This document shows positions 21,886-30,476 of a DNA stretch of 64,000 nt, in pieces (the first letter of the stretch is position 1; every line of letters starts with the position of its first letter). The notes under the pieces were generated by a model. It was not told the origin of the DNA and made no database searches. It worked only from the letters and a program-made list of their open reading frames with translations. A program made the position numbers and the translations under genes. Source of the DNA: Bacillus pumilus (lineage in GTDB: Bacteria > Bacillota > Bacilli > Bacillales > Bacillaceae); the NCBI RefSeq assembly GCF_024498355.1, contig NZ_CP101833.1, positions 2,957,001 through 3,021,000 of the forward strand. Reading direction: 5' to 3'.

Positions 21886-23328
21886 GTGAAAAAAGATCAT
21901 CATGCCGCAAAGCTGGAAAATGAGATTGATTTGTATAAACAAATGCTCGATCTAATTGATGTCGGGGTCCACGCCATTGACGAGAATGGCAATACTGTTG
22001 TTTATAATAAAAAAATGATGGAAATTGAATCTTTGAAACGCTCTGATGTTCTCCATAAAAATGTACTCGACTTCTTCGCCTTTCAAGACGAAATGCACAG
22101 TACGCTTGTCCAAGCGCTCCGTAACGGAAAACAAACCGTTCATGCTAAACAGACGTATCATAATTACAACGGAAAAGAAATCACAACGATTAACCATACC
22201 TATCCGCTCGTTCGAGACGGTCTCATTCAAGGCGCGGTTGAAATTTCGAATGATGTGACCAAGCTGGAACGGCTGATTCACCACAATATGAAGCAAAAAG
22301 GTAACACACGCTTTACATTTGATTCAATCATTGGAAAAAGCCCGGCATTTCTAGAAGTGATTGAGCATGCCAAACGAGCTACACGTACCTCTTCCTATGT
22401 GCTCATTGTTGGCGAAACAGGGACAGGAAAAGAACTATTTGCTCAAAGCATCCATAACGGCAGCAGCCGTTCATCTGGACCATTTATTACCCAGAATTGC
22501 GCGGCACTGCCTGATAACCTCATTGAAAGCCTGCTTTTTGGTACGCAAAAAGGTGCTTTTACAGGTGCAACAGATCAGCCTGGTTTATTCGAACAAGCAC
22601 AGGGAGGGACACTGCTTTTAGATGAGATCAACTCCTTAAACCCTCCTCTTCAGGCGAAACTACTGCGCGTATTGCAGGAAAAAAGCGTGAGAAGGTTAGG
22701 CAGCACAAAAGAAATCGCTGTTGATGTGAGAGTTATTGCTAATATGAATGAGGACCCGGTGGATGCGATCGCGGGTGGACGCATGCGAAAAGATTTATTT
22801 TATCGATTAGGCATTGTCACCTTATTTATCCCCCCACTTTCTGAGCGAAAAGAAGACATTCCTACGTTTGTCAGTCATTTTATTCAAAAATATAATGAGC
22901 TGTTTCAAATGAATGTGAAGGCGGCTGACGAAGAGGTGCTTGCCCTTTTTCAAGCCTATGATTGGCCAGGGAATGTAAGAGAGCTGGAGCATGTGATTGA
23001 GGCTGGGATGAATATGATGATGGATGAAGTATACTTAAGCTTGCATCACCTTCCCTATCATTTCAGGTTCAAGCATGGGGAAGGTCGTCCTGCTGCACAA
23101 TTGCAGGCAAATCCATTGCAGAAAACAGCGGCAGCTGACACATTTGTCTACACAAGTCCAGAGCATACGACTGATTTTCAAACCCAAATGGAGCGATTTG
23201 AAAAACAATACATCGTCCATTACTTAGAAAAAATGGACGACAATATTTCACAGACTGCAAAGATTTTGGGCATGAGCAGGCAAAGTCTGCAATATCGAAT
23301 GAAAAAGCTACATATTTCTCGTCAATAG
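21886..23328 (+). CDS. rocR: Sigma-54-dependent activator RocR
   Basis: An NtrC/NifA-type enhancer-binding protein activating arginine/ornithine catabolism genes in response to ornithine or citrulline. 480 aa. N-terminal PAS sensor (about residues 15-120), AAA+ domain with Walker A VGETGTGKE, sigma-54 contact loop GAFTGA, Walker B LLLDEI and arginine-finger region, then a Fis-type HTH at the C-terminus (ISQTAKILGMSRQSLQYRMKKL). GTG 21886 lies 8 nt after GGAGG; the upstream GTG at 21877 overlaps that site. It is divergent from rocD. Confidence 0.95.
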   Translation: MKKDHHAAKLENEIDLYKQMLDLIDVGVHAIDENGNTVVYNKKMMEIESLKRSDVLHKNVLDFFAFQDEMHSTLVQALRNGKQTVHAKQTYHNYNGKEITTINHTYPLVRDGLIQGAVEISNDVTKLERLIHHNMKQKGNTRFTFDSIIGKSPAFLEVIEHAKRATRTSSYVLIVGETGTGKELFAQSIHNGSSRSSGPFITQNCAALPDNLIESLLFGTQKGAFTGATDQPGLFEQAQGGTLLLDEINSLNPPLQAKLLRVLQEKSVRRLGSTKEIAVDVRVIANMNEDPVDAIAGGRMRKDLFYRLGIVTLFIPPLSERKEDIPTFVSHFIQKYNELFQMNVKAADEEVLALFQAYDWPGNVRELEHVIEAGMNMMMDEVYLSLHHLPYHFRFKHGEGRPAAQLQANPLQKTAAADTFVYTSPEHTTDFQTQMERFEKQYIVHYLEKMDDNISQTAKILGMSRQSLQYRMKKLHISRQ

Positions 23329-23332
23329 TAGA

Positions 23333-23355
23333 GCTGTGCCCTCATTGGGCACAGC
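23333..23355 (+). terminator. rocR terminator hairpin lacking a T-run
   Basis: Perfect 9-bp stem GCTGTGCCC / GGGCACAGC with a 5-nt loop, directly after rocR. Instead of a T-run it runs into TT and then the end of repeat copy 1, as if the element displaced the T-run. Confidence 0.7.
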
Positions 23356-23356
23356 T

Positions 23357-23478
23357 TCAGCGTGTAGACAAACCCTCGCATTCTGTGTCAGTCCTGCGTG
23401 CCGGTGCTCACGAATGTCACATTCGCTCCACTCCAGTACTCGTCCTCTTTAGACTTCAAGGGCTTTCTATCATGCTGA
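23357..23478 (-). repeat. Terminator-associated repeat element, copy 1
   Basis: A 122-bp element in minus orientation, bounded by TCAGCGTG (23357-23364) and CATGCTGA (23471-23478). The interior matches copies 2 and 3 (shared GCGAGGGTTTGTCTACACGC end, GTGAGCACCGGC centre, GAAGTCTA near the other end). No coding potential. The CACGCTGA end abuts the rocR terminator stem, as the same end abuts terminator sequence in the other copies. Confidence 0.85.
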
Positions 23479-23498
23479 AATGTTGAGACCTGATTCAT

Positions 23499-23780
23499 TC
23501 ATGCCTTTAGTAAATCATTTTTCGAGGCTTTGGCTAAGGCTAGATGGAATGTGAGGTCTGCCTCTTCACCAATTTCTTCATGCGCTTCTGCCAGCTTCAT
23601 TTGTTCGAGAGCATCACGCAGGTAATGGAGGTCATCGTCAGTTCGAAGCAGCACCGCCTTTTTGACAACACACGTTTCAATGATTGACCTCACTTCAAGG
23701 AGCTGCGCTATATCATGCTGCTTCATCAAAAATGCGGAAGATAAACAAAATGTGAGCTGATCAGGATCGAACGGCTTCAC
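23499..23780 (-). pseudogene. Remnant of a FadR/GntR-type regulator (lutR-like)
   Basis: An open stretch of 93 codons encoding only part of a FadR-family effector domain (QHDIAQLLEVRSIIETCVV ... ADLTFHLALAKASKND). The N-terminal winged-helix DNA-binding domain and the last helices are absent, so it cannot work as a regulator. In B. subtilis lutR (yvfI) and the lactate genes lie upstream of sigL, so this is probably what remains of lutR after loss of that block. Repeat copy 1 lies just beyond its truncated end. Confidence 0.75.
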
Positions 23781-23800
23781 ATACGTGCCTTTCTCTCAAC

Positions 23801-23839
23801 AAAAAAGAAGCACATGCCAGAAAATGCATGTGCTCCTTT
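23801..23839 (-). terminator. sigL terminator
   Basis: Stem AGCACATGC / GCATGTGCT with an 8-nt loop; T-run AAAAAA on the + strand corresponds to U-run on the minus transcript. Confidence 0.88.
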
Positions 23840-25138
23840 TTAATCATAGCGTTTCCGCAGCGTGGATGACGGAAGATTCATTTGTTCACGATATTTGGCA
23901 ATGGTTCTGCGCGAGACGCGGATGCCGAAGGTTTGCTGAAGCTGAGTCATGATTTGCTGATCCGAATACGGTTTTTTCTTATTTTCCGTTTGGATCAGCT
24001 CGGCGATGTGCGTCTTGACTGTGTAGCTGGACGCCTCTTCTAGCGAATGTCCTTCTAGTTTCGCTTGGAAAAATTGCTTCATTTCCATTAAACCATAAGG
24101 GGTTTGCACCATTTTCCCTTTGACAGTCCGGCTGACTGTCGACTCATGTACTTGCAATATATCTGCTATCCGCTTCATCGTAAGCGGTTTCATTTTATGT
24201 TTCCCTGTGAGGAAAAAATCAGTCTGATGTAAGATAATCTCACGAACGACATGGGTCATCGTTTGTTTTCTCTGCTTCAGCGCTTGGACAAGCCAATTGT
24301 ACTGCTGCTCTTTTTCCTTTAAATACGCATATGCTTCATGCCGCTTTTGATCTTGAATCATAGCGAAATATCCTTCATTCATCTCAACGTCAGGAAAAGC
24401 ACGCTGATTCAGCTCAAATGTGATGTGATCCTGCATCACCGTGATATACACATCGGGCTCTATATACACATGCTGTTCTTCATATGAGAAATGAAGGCCA
24501 GGTCTTGGTTCAAGCAGTGAGACCTCATCTTGTATCGCTTGAAGTGTTTTCATTGAAATTCCTGTTTTTGCCGCAATCTCCTTCCAAGCCTTTCTTGCAA
24601 AAAGAAAGAAATGCTCTTCGATGATCAGCTCAGCTTCATACCAGCGCTCCTTTTTTCTTCTAAGCTGAAGCAGGATGCACTCTTGCAATGATCTTGCGCC
24701 AATACCGGCAGGCTCTAATGATTGAAGCTGATGAAGAACGGCTTCTACTTCTTCCGCCGAAACCTCTAAAACAGCGGCCATTGCATCAACCGGTTCATTT
24801 AGATAGCCATTTGAATCAATGGACTCAATCATAAAGTGAAAGATCCTTTCATTTCTTTCACTTAAGGTCAAATCAATTGCCTGTCTTTTCAAAACCATTT
24901 GCAGGCTTTCTTTTTGATGCGTACGATACGGCTCTGTCATTCGATCTCGTGATCTTTTATGATAAACTGGTTGATAGCTGTCCGTGTCTTTCCGCTCAAT
25001 CAGAGGGTTCTCAAGCGCTAACTGGTCAAGATACTCACCCAGTTCTGTGCAATTCAATTGCAGCAGTGTAATGGCCTGCCTGAGTTCTTGTGTGAGCACC
25101 TGCTTTAGTACCTGTTCTTGTTGCAGTTTAAGGCTCAT
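23840..25138 (-). CDS. sigL: RNA polymerase sigma-54 factor SigL
   Basis: The sigma-54 subunit needed for enhancer-driven promoters such as the rocD promoter in this window. 432 aa. Gln-rich activator-contact region at the N-terminus (LKLQQEQVLKQVLTQELRQAITLLQLN), core-binding centre, HTH-like ESTVSRTVKGK, and the RpoN box SRRTIAKYRE at residues 409-418. AGGGGAG lies upstream. It is divergent from yvfG with about 70 nt between starts, as in B. subtilis. Confidence 0.97.
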   Translation of the reverse strand: MSLKLQQEQVLKQVLTQELRQAITLLQLNCTELGEYLDQLALENPLIERKDTDSYQPVYHKRSRDRMTEPYRTHQKESLQMVLKRQAIDLTLSERNERIFHFMIESIDSNGYLNEPVDAMAAVLEVSAEEVEAVLHQLQSLEPAGIGARSLQECILLQLRRKKERWYEAELIIEEHFFLFARKAWKEIAAKTGISMKTLQAIQDEVSLLEPRPGLHFSYEEQHVYIEPDVYITVMQDHITFELNQRAFPDVEMNEGYFAMIQDQKRHEAYAYLKEKEQQYNWLVQALKQRKQTMTHVVREIILHQTDFFLTGKHKMKPLTMKRIADILQVHESTVSRTVKGKMVQTPYGLMEMKQFFQAKLEGHSLEEASSYTVKTHIAELIQTENKKKPYSDQQIMTQLQQTFGIRVSRRTIAKYREQMNLPSSTLRKRYD

Positions 25139-25208
25139 TGTCTCCCCTCCCTCTCATCATTTTACATGAAGATTGACGGACCGTATATATGAAATAGGAG
25201 TGATTTCC

Positions 25209-25424
25209 ATGTCTGAACTTTTTTCCGTTCCATACTTTGTTGACAACTTGAAACAGCATATCGCCATGAATCAAAATGAAGACAAGGTTCATGCAATGAA
25301 TGCCTACTACCGCTCAGTGGTTTCTACACTTGTTCAGGACCAGCTGACCAAAAATGCTGTCGTATTGAAGCGAATTCAGCATCTTGATGAAGCCTATCAA
25401 AAGGTGAAAAAAGAAAGCGAATGA
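25209..25424 (+). CDS. yvfG: Small conserved protein YvfG
   Basis: A 71-residue helical protein nearly identical in pattern to B. subtilis YvfG (SELFSVPYFVDNLKQHI ... YYRSVVSTLVQDQLTKNAVV). Function unknown. The longer in-frame start at 25173 lacks a ribosome-binding site; ATG 25209 follows TAGGAGTGA. In B. subtilis it sits between sigL and epsO; here a MATE gene and a metal importer lie between it and the eps operon. Confidence 0.9.
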   Translation: MSELFSVPYFVDNLKQHIAMNQNEDKVHAMNAYYRSVVSTLVQDQLTKNAVVLKRIQHLDEAYQKVKKESE

Positions 25425-25439
25425 ATGGACAAAAAGGAG

Positions 25440-25466
25440 CACCCTTTGTCACGATTGCAAAGGGTG
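25440..25466. terminator. Terminator hairpin between yvfG and the MATE gene
   Basis: Stem CACCCTTTG / CAAAGGGTG with a 9-nt loop. It serves yvfG (T-rich downstream) and includes the last codons of the convergent MATE gene. Confidence 0.7.
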
Positions 25467-26774
25467 TTTGTCATGTATGAACAGTTTCTGATCCAGCTTT
25501 GATTTGTACATCATCAAAAAGCCAGACCGTCCTACAGTATAGATGATAAAGGCAAACCAGAGTCCATGATTGTGCCAAATTGGCGTGACCGCTGCTTGGA
25601 CAACCACAAACAAGATCATCGCAAACAGCATCGAATTTCTGACAGGGGCAATTTCTGTCGCACCTGTAAATACACCGTAAATCACCAATCCAAAACAAGC
25701 AGCAAACGGATAAAGAACAAGCCAATCTGCATAGCGCAATGTGACGTCAAACAGCTGAGGAAGATTCGTAAACAAGCTCAAAATCGGCTCTTTTAATAGA
25801 AAATAACTCGCCGCAATGACACACGCCATGACAAGTGCCCACTGCCTCGAAAGGGTCAATGTTTTTTCATAGAGAGTCCGGTCATTTGCACCAACTGATC
25901 TGCCAACAAGAATGCTGGACGCATTGGCAAAACCATCGAACAAATAAGCCATGATGTAGTGTATTTGAAATAAGATCGCATTAGCCGCAAGCAGCTCTGT
26001 TCCAAAAGAAGCACCTTTTGCAGTGAACATGTTAATCACCACAAGCAGACAGATCGTCCGAATAAACAAATCTTTATTGACATGAAACATTTTCTGCACT
26101 GCCTGTGTGTCCATGATCTTCTTAACAGAAGGCATCCGGAACCCGTTTGACGTATGCTTCATAATGATCCATGCTCCTAGCACAAAAGCGGTTAATTCAG
26201 ACATCAAGGTTGCAGCCGCCACACCTTTCACTGCAAAGGAAAACACATGAACAAGCAGAAATGCGAGAGCCATATTCATGACATTGATCAAAATCTGTAA
26301 AGAGAGGGCTTCTTTCATTTTTGCCATCCCCATCAGCCAGCCTAATATCACATAATTCATCAAGGTAAATGGGGCACCCCAAATGCGAATATGAAAGTAA
26401 TCTGCTGCAAATTGCCGGACATCAGCAGCGGGAGAGATCACTAGAAAAGCAGATTGAATAATTGGCCACTGGAGGGCAATAAAACAAAGACCGACCATGA
26501 TGGCGACCAAAAAAGGCCTTAAAAAAGCAAGAACGCCCTGCTCCTCGCTCTGTGCTCCATTTGCCTGGGCGGCAAAGGCAGATGTACTCACCCGCAAAAA
26601 ACCAAACAGCCAATATAATGTACTGAAAATGAGACTGCCGACTGCGACGCCTCCAATATAAGCGGGATTAGCGAGCTGGCCGACAACTGCTGTATCGACA
26701 GCTCCGAGTAATGGAGTGGTCATCGTTGAAATTGTTAAAGGAATGGCCAAAGCTAAATACGCTCGATGGTTCAC
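25449..26774 (-). CDS. MATE-family efflux protein (DinF-like)
   Basis: A multidrug and toxic-compound extrusion family transporter: 441 aa with about twelve helices in two homologous halves. N-terminal LALAIPLTISTMTTPLLGAVDTAVVGQL is a typical MatE opening, with a second-half counterpart around NAILFQIHYIMAYLFDGFANASSILVG. It exports cationic or aromatic compounds using Na+ or H+ gradients; the substrate is not predictable. It is monocistronic; upstream is the left half of the repeat-flanked region. Confidence 0.88.
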   Translation of the reverse strand: MNHRAYLALAIPLTISTMTTPLLGAVDTAVVGQLANPAYIGGVAVGSLIFSTLYWLFGFLRVSTSAFAAQANGAQSEEQGVLAFLRPFLVAIMVGLCFIALQWPIIQSAFLVISPAADVRQFAADYFHIRIWGAPFTLMNYVILGWLMGMAKMKEALSLQILINVMNMALAFLLVHVFSFAVKGVAAATLMSELTAFVLGAWIIMKHTSNGFRMPSVKKIMDTQAVQKMFHVNKDLFIRTICLLVVINMFTAKGASFGTELLAANAILFQIHYIMAYLFDGFANASSILVGRSVGANDRTLYEKTLTLSRQWALVMACVIAASYFLLKEPILSLFTNLPQLFDVTLRYADWLVLYPFAACFGLVIYGVFTGATEIAPVRNSMLFAMILFVVVQAAVTPIWHNHGLWFAFIIYTVGRSGFLMMYKSKLDQKLFIHDKHPLQS

Positions 26775-26800
26775 GATACCACCTGCCTTTCATGAAAAAT

Positions 26801-26825
26801 AGCCTCTCCTAAAAGAGGCGTTGAT
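26801..26825. repeat. 25-bp direct repeat, left copy (terminator sequence)
   Basis: Identical to 26996-27020. It contains the hairpin GCCTCTCCTAAAAGAGGC; only this copy keeps the T-run (on the minus strand, TATTTTTC), so it is the original end of the terminator for the importer operon at 27029. Confidence 0.85.
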
Positions 26826-26826
26826 C

Positions 26827-26996
26827 GTTAACAAAGGGCTAAAATGATCTTTATTTTAACCCTTTGTCTTCTTTTCAGCGTGATTGAAAACCTTTGAAGT
26901 CTAGGAAGGACGAGCACCGGAGCGGAGCGAATTCGACATTCGTGAGCACCGGCGCGCAGGACTGACACCGAATGCGAGGGTTTGTCTACACGCTGA
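26827..26996 (+). repeat. Terminator-associated repeat element, copy 2
   Basis: Core 26875-26996 is bounded by TCAGCGTG and CACGCTGA. It is extended on the left by a hairpin module (GTTAACAAAGGG with ACCCTTTGTC, 26827-26868) shared with copy 3 but absent from copy 1. It is embedded between two 25-bp copies of the importer-operon terminator. Non-coding. Confidence 0.87.
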
Positions 26997-27020
26997 GCCT
27001 CTCCTAAAAGAGGCGTTGAT
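26996..27020. repeat. 25-bp direct repeat, right copy (terminator sequence)
   Basis: Exact duplicate of 26801-26825, lying directly after the stop of the importer ATPase gene. Its hairpin lacks a T-run because the repeat element begins at once. It reads as a target duplication made when the element arrived. Confidence 0.85.
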
Positions 27021-27028
27021 TGAATGAA

Positions 27029-27862
27029 TCAAATGGAACGAACCGGTCTGCCAATCGTTCGTGACAAAGGATGGTCTGCGAGCATCGCATCTCTCATTTT
27101 CAGAACAGCTTCCTTTTCTGATAAAAAGAAATCATCCTTTGATTGAAATTGGGCGACAAGCTCTCCTTGATCAAGAATCGCCAATTGATCACTTAAGTGA
27201 TAGGCTGCTGTCATATCATGTGTAATAAATAAGTAAGCCAGCCCCAGCTCTTTCTTTAATTCTACTAATAAATCTAAAATGACAGCCTGTGTGACCATAT
27301 CTAAACTGCTGACGGATTCATCGAGCACAATCAGCTTTGGCTGTAGCAATAATGCTCTTGCGATGTTGATCCTTTGCAGCTGTCCGCCACTGAATTGATG
27401 CGGATACTTAGACAAATCCTTTTCACTGAGCCCCACTCTTTCCAGCCAGTGGATCAGTACTTTCTTGCGTTCTTTACGGGTCAGTGTTTCATAGTTTTCA
27501 AGCGGCTCAGATAAAATTTGTTCGACTGTCCACCTTGGATTCATGGCCGAATATGAATCTTGAAACACCGCTTGCACATGCCGGCGAAAGTGTTTACGTG
27601 TTCGCTGATCTGCGCGGTATACATCCTGACCTTCAAAAAGAACCTGACCGGCACTCGGCTTCTCTAGTCCAAGTATGATGTTGCCAAGTGTACTTTTCCC
27701 TGCGCCGCTTTGCCCTAGTAACCCAAGGCAAGTACCTTCTTCAATGGTCAAATGGACGCTTTTCAGGACAGGAGCTGCGTCTTTTTTTCTCATAAGAAAC
27801 GATCGGCTGTTGTATGCATGACTGACTGCTTTCACTTCTAATAAATGCAAGGGCCTTCTCAC
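27029..27862 (-). CDS. NikE/OppF-type ABC importer ATPase (first metal importer)
   Basis: The second nucleotide-binding subunit of a peptide/opine/nickel-type importer. Walker A GQSGAGKST, signature FSGGQLQRINIARALL and Walker B LIVLDESVSSLD. The C-terminal segment ends HPLSRTIGRPV. GTG 27862 overlaps the preceding gene's stop region, but TTG 27850 behind GAGGTGAG is equally possible. It is the last gene of the five-gene operon from 32096; its terminator is duplicated around repeat copy 2. Confidence 0.9.
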   Translation of the reverse strand: MRRPLHLLEVKAVSHAYNSRSFLMRKKDAAPVLKSVHLTIEEGTCLGLLGQSGAGKSTLGNIILGLEKPSAGQVLFEGQDVYRADQRTRKHFRRHVQAVFQDSYSAMNPRWTVEQILSEPLENYETLTRKERKKVLIHWLERVGLSEKDLSKYPHQFSGGQLQRINIARALLLQPKLIVLDESVSSLDMVTQAVILDLLVELKKELGLAYLFITHDMTAAYHLSDQLAILDQGELVAQFQSKDDFFLSEKEAVLKMRDAMLADHPLSRTIGRPVRSI

Positions 27863-27863
27863 C

Positions 27864-28679
27864 TCAAATCGGGCAAACAGCTGGAATGGATGGCCGAGCT
27901 GCTAATAGTTTCTTTGTATAATCATGCTTTGGATTTTCAAAAAGCTCAAGAACTTCTGCCTTTTCAACCATTTCTCCTTGTCTCATGACCACAACCTGAT
28001 CTGCCATTTCTGCAATGACACCAAGATCATGGGTAATCAGTAAAATGGCCGTTCCATAGTCATGACGAATTTGGTTTAGATGCTGGAGCACCAGCTTCTG
28101 ATTGTGTACATCTAACGCGGTTGTTGGTTCATCTGCGATGATGAGAGGCGGGTGCATGCAGGCAGCCATGGCAATCATGACACGCTGCAGCATGCCGCCG
28201 CTTAATTCAAAGGGATACTTGTTTAACAGTTGGTCTGGTTGAGGCAGATTCATTTGCTTTAAGGCATCGACCGCCTGCGCCCGTGCCTGCCTTTTACTGA
28301 CAGCTGTATGCCGGCGAATGGTTTCAATCAGCTGATGACCGATCGTCCATACCGGCGTAAAACTGTTCATTGGATTTTGCATAATATACGAAATGTCTTT
28401 GCCCCGAATGGACCGCATATTCTTTTCACTTACACCGATCAATTCCCGTCCCTGTAATGTGATACTGCCAGTGACTTCAGTTGTTTTTCGGTCGAGCATG
28501 TTTAAAATCGACATACTTGTCACCGTTTTCCCGCAGCCGCTCTCACCTATTAATCCAACGATTTGACCACGCCCTACTTCAAACGCTACGTCCTGAATAA
28601 GAGAGGTTGTCCCATGAGGCGTTTTCGTCTGCACATGCAGGTTGTCTATTTGTAATATGGACTCTTCCAAATTGCTCAT
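27864..28679 (-). CDS. NikD/OppD-type ABC importer ATPase (first metal importer)
   Basis: The first nucleotide-binding subunit of the importer: Walker A GESGCGKTV, a long Q-loop region SYIMQNPMNSFTPVWTIG typical of Opp/Dpp ATPases, signature LSGGMLQRVMIA, Walker B LIIADEPTTALD and C-terminal oligopeptide-transporter tail DYTKKLLAARPSIP. AAAGGA abuts ATG 28679; TTG 28670 has better spacing, so the exact start is open. It lies between the permease and the partner ATPase without gaps. Confidence 0.9.
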   Translation of the reverse strand: MSNLEESILQIDNLHVQTKTPHGTTSLIQDVAFEVGRGQIVGLIGESGCGKTVTSMSILNMLDRKTTEVTGSITLQGRELIGVSEKNMRSIRGKDISYIMQNPMNSFTPVWTIGHQLIETIRRHTAVSKRQARAQAVDALKQMNLPQPDQLLNKYPFELSGGMLQRVMIAMAACMHPPLIIADEPTTALDVHNQKLVLQHLNQIRHDYGTAILLITHDLGVIAEMADQVVVMRQGEMVEKAEVLELFENPKHDYTKKLLAARPSIPAVCPI

Positions 28680-28683
28680 TCCT

Positions 28684-29517
28684 TTAAACACGACGTTTGA
28701 TGCCATATTTCTCTGAAAGGGCTTCTCCCAGTAAATTAAACAGAACCACCACAGCCATGATTACAAGACCTGGGTAAAGCATCAGTTGAGGATTTGTTTG
28801 AATGTACGACTTCCCTTCATGGATCATCGCTCCCCATTCAGGCAGAGGAGGCTGAACCCCCAAGCCGAGAAAAGACATCGCAGAAATGTCCATAATCGCC
28901 CACCCCATTTCGAGTGTGCCAATCACTGCTAAAGGCGGTAGAACATTGGGAATCATATGCTTTCTCATGATGTTCCAGTGTGAAGTTCCACTGATCTTCG
29001 CAGCTGCAATAAAATTCTGTTCTTTTAAACTGAGCACCATCCCTCGAAAGACGCGGGCGTAATACACCCATTGCACAAGCATCAAGGCAAGCACTACTTG
29101 AAAAAGCCCCGGACCAAAGATGCCCACTAGCCCAAGGATCAGCACCAAGTTCGGGAAAGCCATGACCCCGTCGCAAATTCTCATTAAGACGTGATCGATC
29201 CAGCCGCCTTGATACCCAGAAAACAAACCAACGATTAATCCAATCAATAAAGAAGAGAGAAAGATTAATAATGCACAGCCTAACGAAATACGCGCACCAT
29301 ATAAAATACGAGATAAATTGCATCGTCCTAATTGATCTGTCCCAAGAGGATACTCCCACGAAGAGCCCTTTAGCTTCATGGCAAGATTGACAGCCGACGG
29401 ATCATGTGGAGCGATCCATGGTGCACATACTGTCACAATCAGCAGGAGACCGAGCAGCAAAACGCAGATCGAGATCATCTTTTGATGATAGAAGAAATGT
29501 TGTACTTTTGTCATCAT
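28684..29517 (-). CDS. NikC/DppC-type ABC importer permease (first metal importer)
   Basis: An inner-membrane permease, 277 aa, with the DppC-type N-terminal single helix, extracytoplasmic loop HDPSAVNLAMKLKGSSWEYPLGTDQLGRCNLSRILYG, and EAA loop NFIAAAKISGTSHWNIMRKHMIPN. The phrase LGTDQLGR is the usual NikC/DppC marker. Its ATG overlaps the stop of the NikB-type gene (ATGA), so translation is coupled. Confidence 0.92.
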   Translation of the reverse strand: MMTKVQHFFYHQKMISICVLLLGLLLIVTVCAPWIAPHDPSAVNLAMKLKGSSWEYPLGTDQLGRCNLSRILYGARISLGCALLIFLSSLLIGLIVGLFSGYQGGWIDHVLMRICDGVMAFPNLVLILGLVGIFGPGLFQVVLALMLVQWVYYARVFRGMVLSLKEQNFIAAAKISGTSHWNIMRKHMIPNVLPPLAVIGTLEMGWAIMDISAMSFLGLGVQPPLPEWGAMIHEGKSYIQTNPQLMLYPGLVIMAVVVLFNLLGEALSEKYGIKRRV

Positions 29518-30458
29518 TGCTGGCGGCCTTCCTTTCTAGAAATACGGGGGTCAATGATCAGCTGAAGCAGGTCAACAATCAAACTGCTCAAAATAAAGAT
29601 ACATGCTGCCATCAACACATAGAATTGAATGACTGGCAGATCCCGGTTAAAGATCGCTTCAATAAAAAAGCGTCCAAACCCCGGCCATGAAAAAACCGCC
29701 TCGACAATAATGGTTCCTGTCAGCAGCTTGCCAAGATTCACACCAAGTCCTGTCAGCATCGGCGAAATCGCGATTCTGAATACATGCTTGAACATGATCG
29801 ACTGTTCCTTTAATCCTCTGATTCTCGCATATTGAACGAATGGCTCTTGAAGCGCCTCACTCACACTTGACCGTAATAACCTCGTATACATCGCAATTAA
29901 AGGCACTGCCAGTGTGATTGATGGCAGGATGAGATGCTCCCACGTCCCAACACCTTCAACCGGTAAGAGATCGAGCTTCACGGAAAAAAAGAAGATGAGC
30001 AAATACCCCAAGACAAATGTCGGGATAGATGCTCCTAAGAAAGAAATGAGCCGGCTCATATGATCAACGACGCCATTTTTTCTCATGCCGCTGAAAAAGC
30101 CTAACGGAATGCTGACACAAATAGCGAGCAGCAGACTGGTGAACGCCAATTGAATGGTCGCCGGTATTCTATAGATGACCTCATCGAGCACAGGCTGATT
30201 CGACATATACGACCGGCCAAAATCAAGGCGAATGACTTTTTCAATGGTATGAAGATACTGCATATAAAACGGTTCATCTAAGCCAAATTCACTTCTTTTT
30301 TGCGCTAATATTTCATCATTGGGCTGGATATGAGCCGCTGCTAAATATGCCTCAGCCGGATCAACTGGCGAAAGGTGAATCATACCAGTTGTGAAAAGTG
30401 TGGCTAATAGAAATACAGGGATGATTGAAAGCATTCGTTTGATGATATAGCGGCCCAT
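29514..30458 (-). CDS. NikB/DppB-type ABC importer permease (first metal importer)
   Basis: The partner permease, 314 aa, with the DppB/NikB opening (YIIKRMLSIIPVFLLATLFTTGMIHLSPVDPAEAYL), LDEPFYMQYLHTIEKVIRLDFGRSY and EAA loop FVQYARIRGLKEQSIMFKHVFR. It lies 18 nt downstream of the binding-protein gene. Homologous to the permease at 56181-57110. Confidence 0.92.
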   Translation of the reverse strand: MGRYIIKRMLSIIPVFLLATLFTTGMIHLSPVDPAEAYLAAAHIQPNDEILAQKRSEFGLDEPFYMQYLHTIEKVIRLDFGRSYMSNQPVLDEVIYRIPATIQLAFTSLLLAICVSIPLGFFSGMRKNGVVDHMSRLISFLGASIPTFVLGYLLIFFFSVKLDLLPVEGVGTWEHLILPSITLAVPLIAMYTRLLRSSVSEALQEPFVQYARIRGLKEQSIMFKHVFRIAISPMLTGLGVNLGKLLTGTIIVEAVFSWPGFGRFFIEAIFNRDLPVIQFYVLMAACIFILSSLIVDLLQLIIDPRISRKEGRQQ

Positions 30459-30476
30459 TTCCTTACCTTCCTTCTA

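Noticed and set aside
26801..26825. Treating the two 25-bp hairpins around repeat copy 2 as inverted ends of a transposon
   Set aside because: They are in direct orientation and identical to a terminator; the element's own inverted ends are the internal TCAGCGTG/CACGCTGA.
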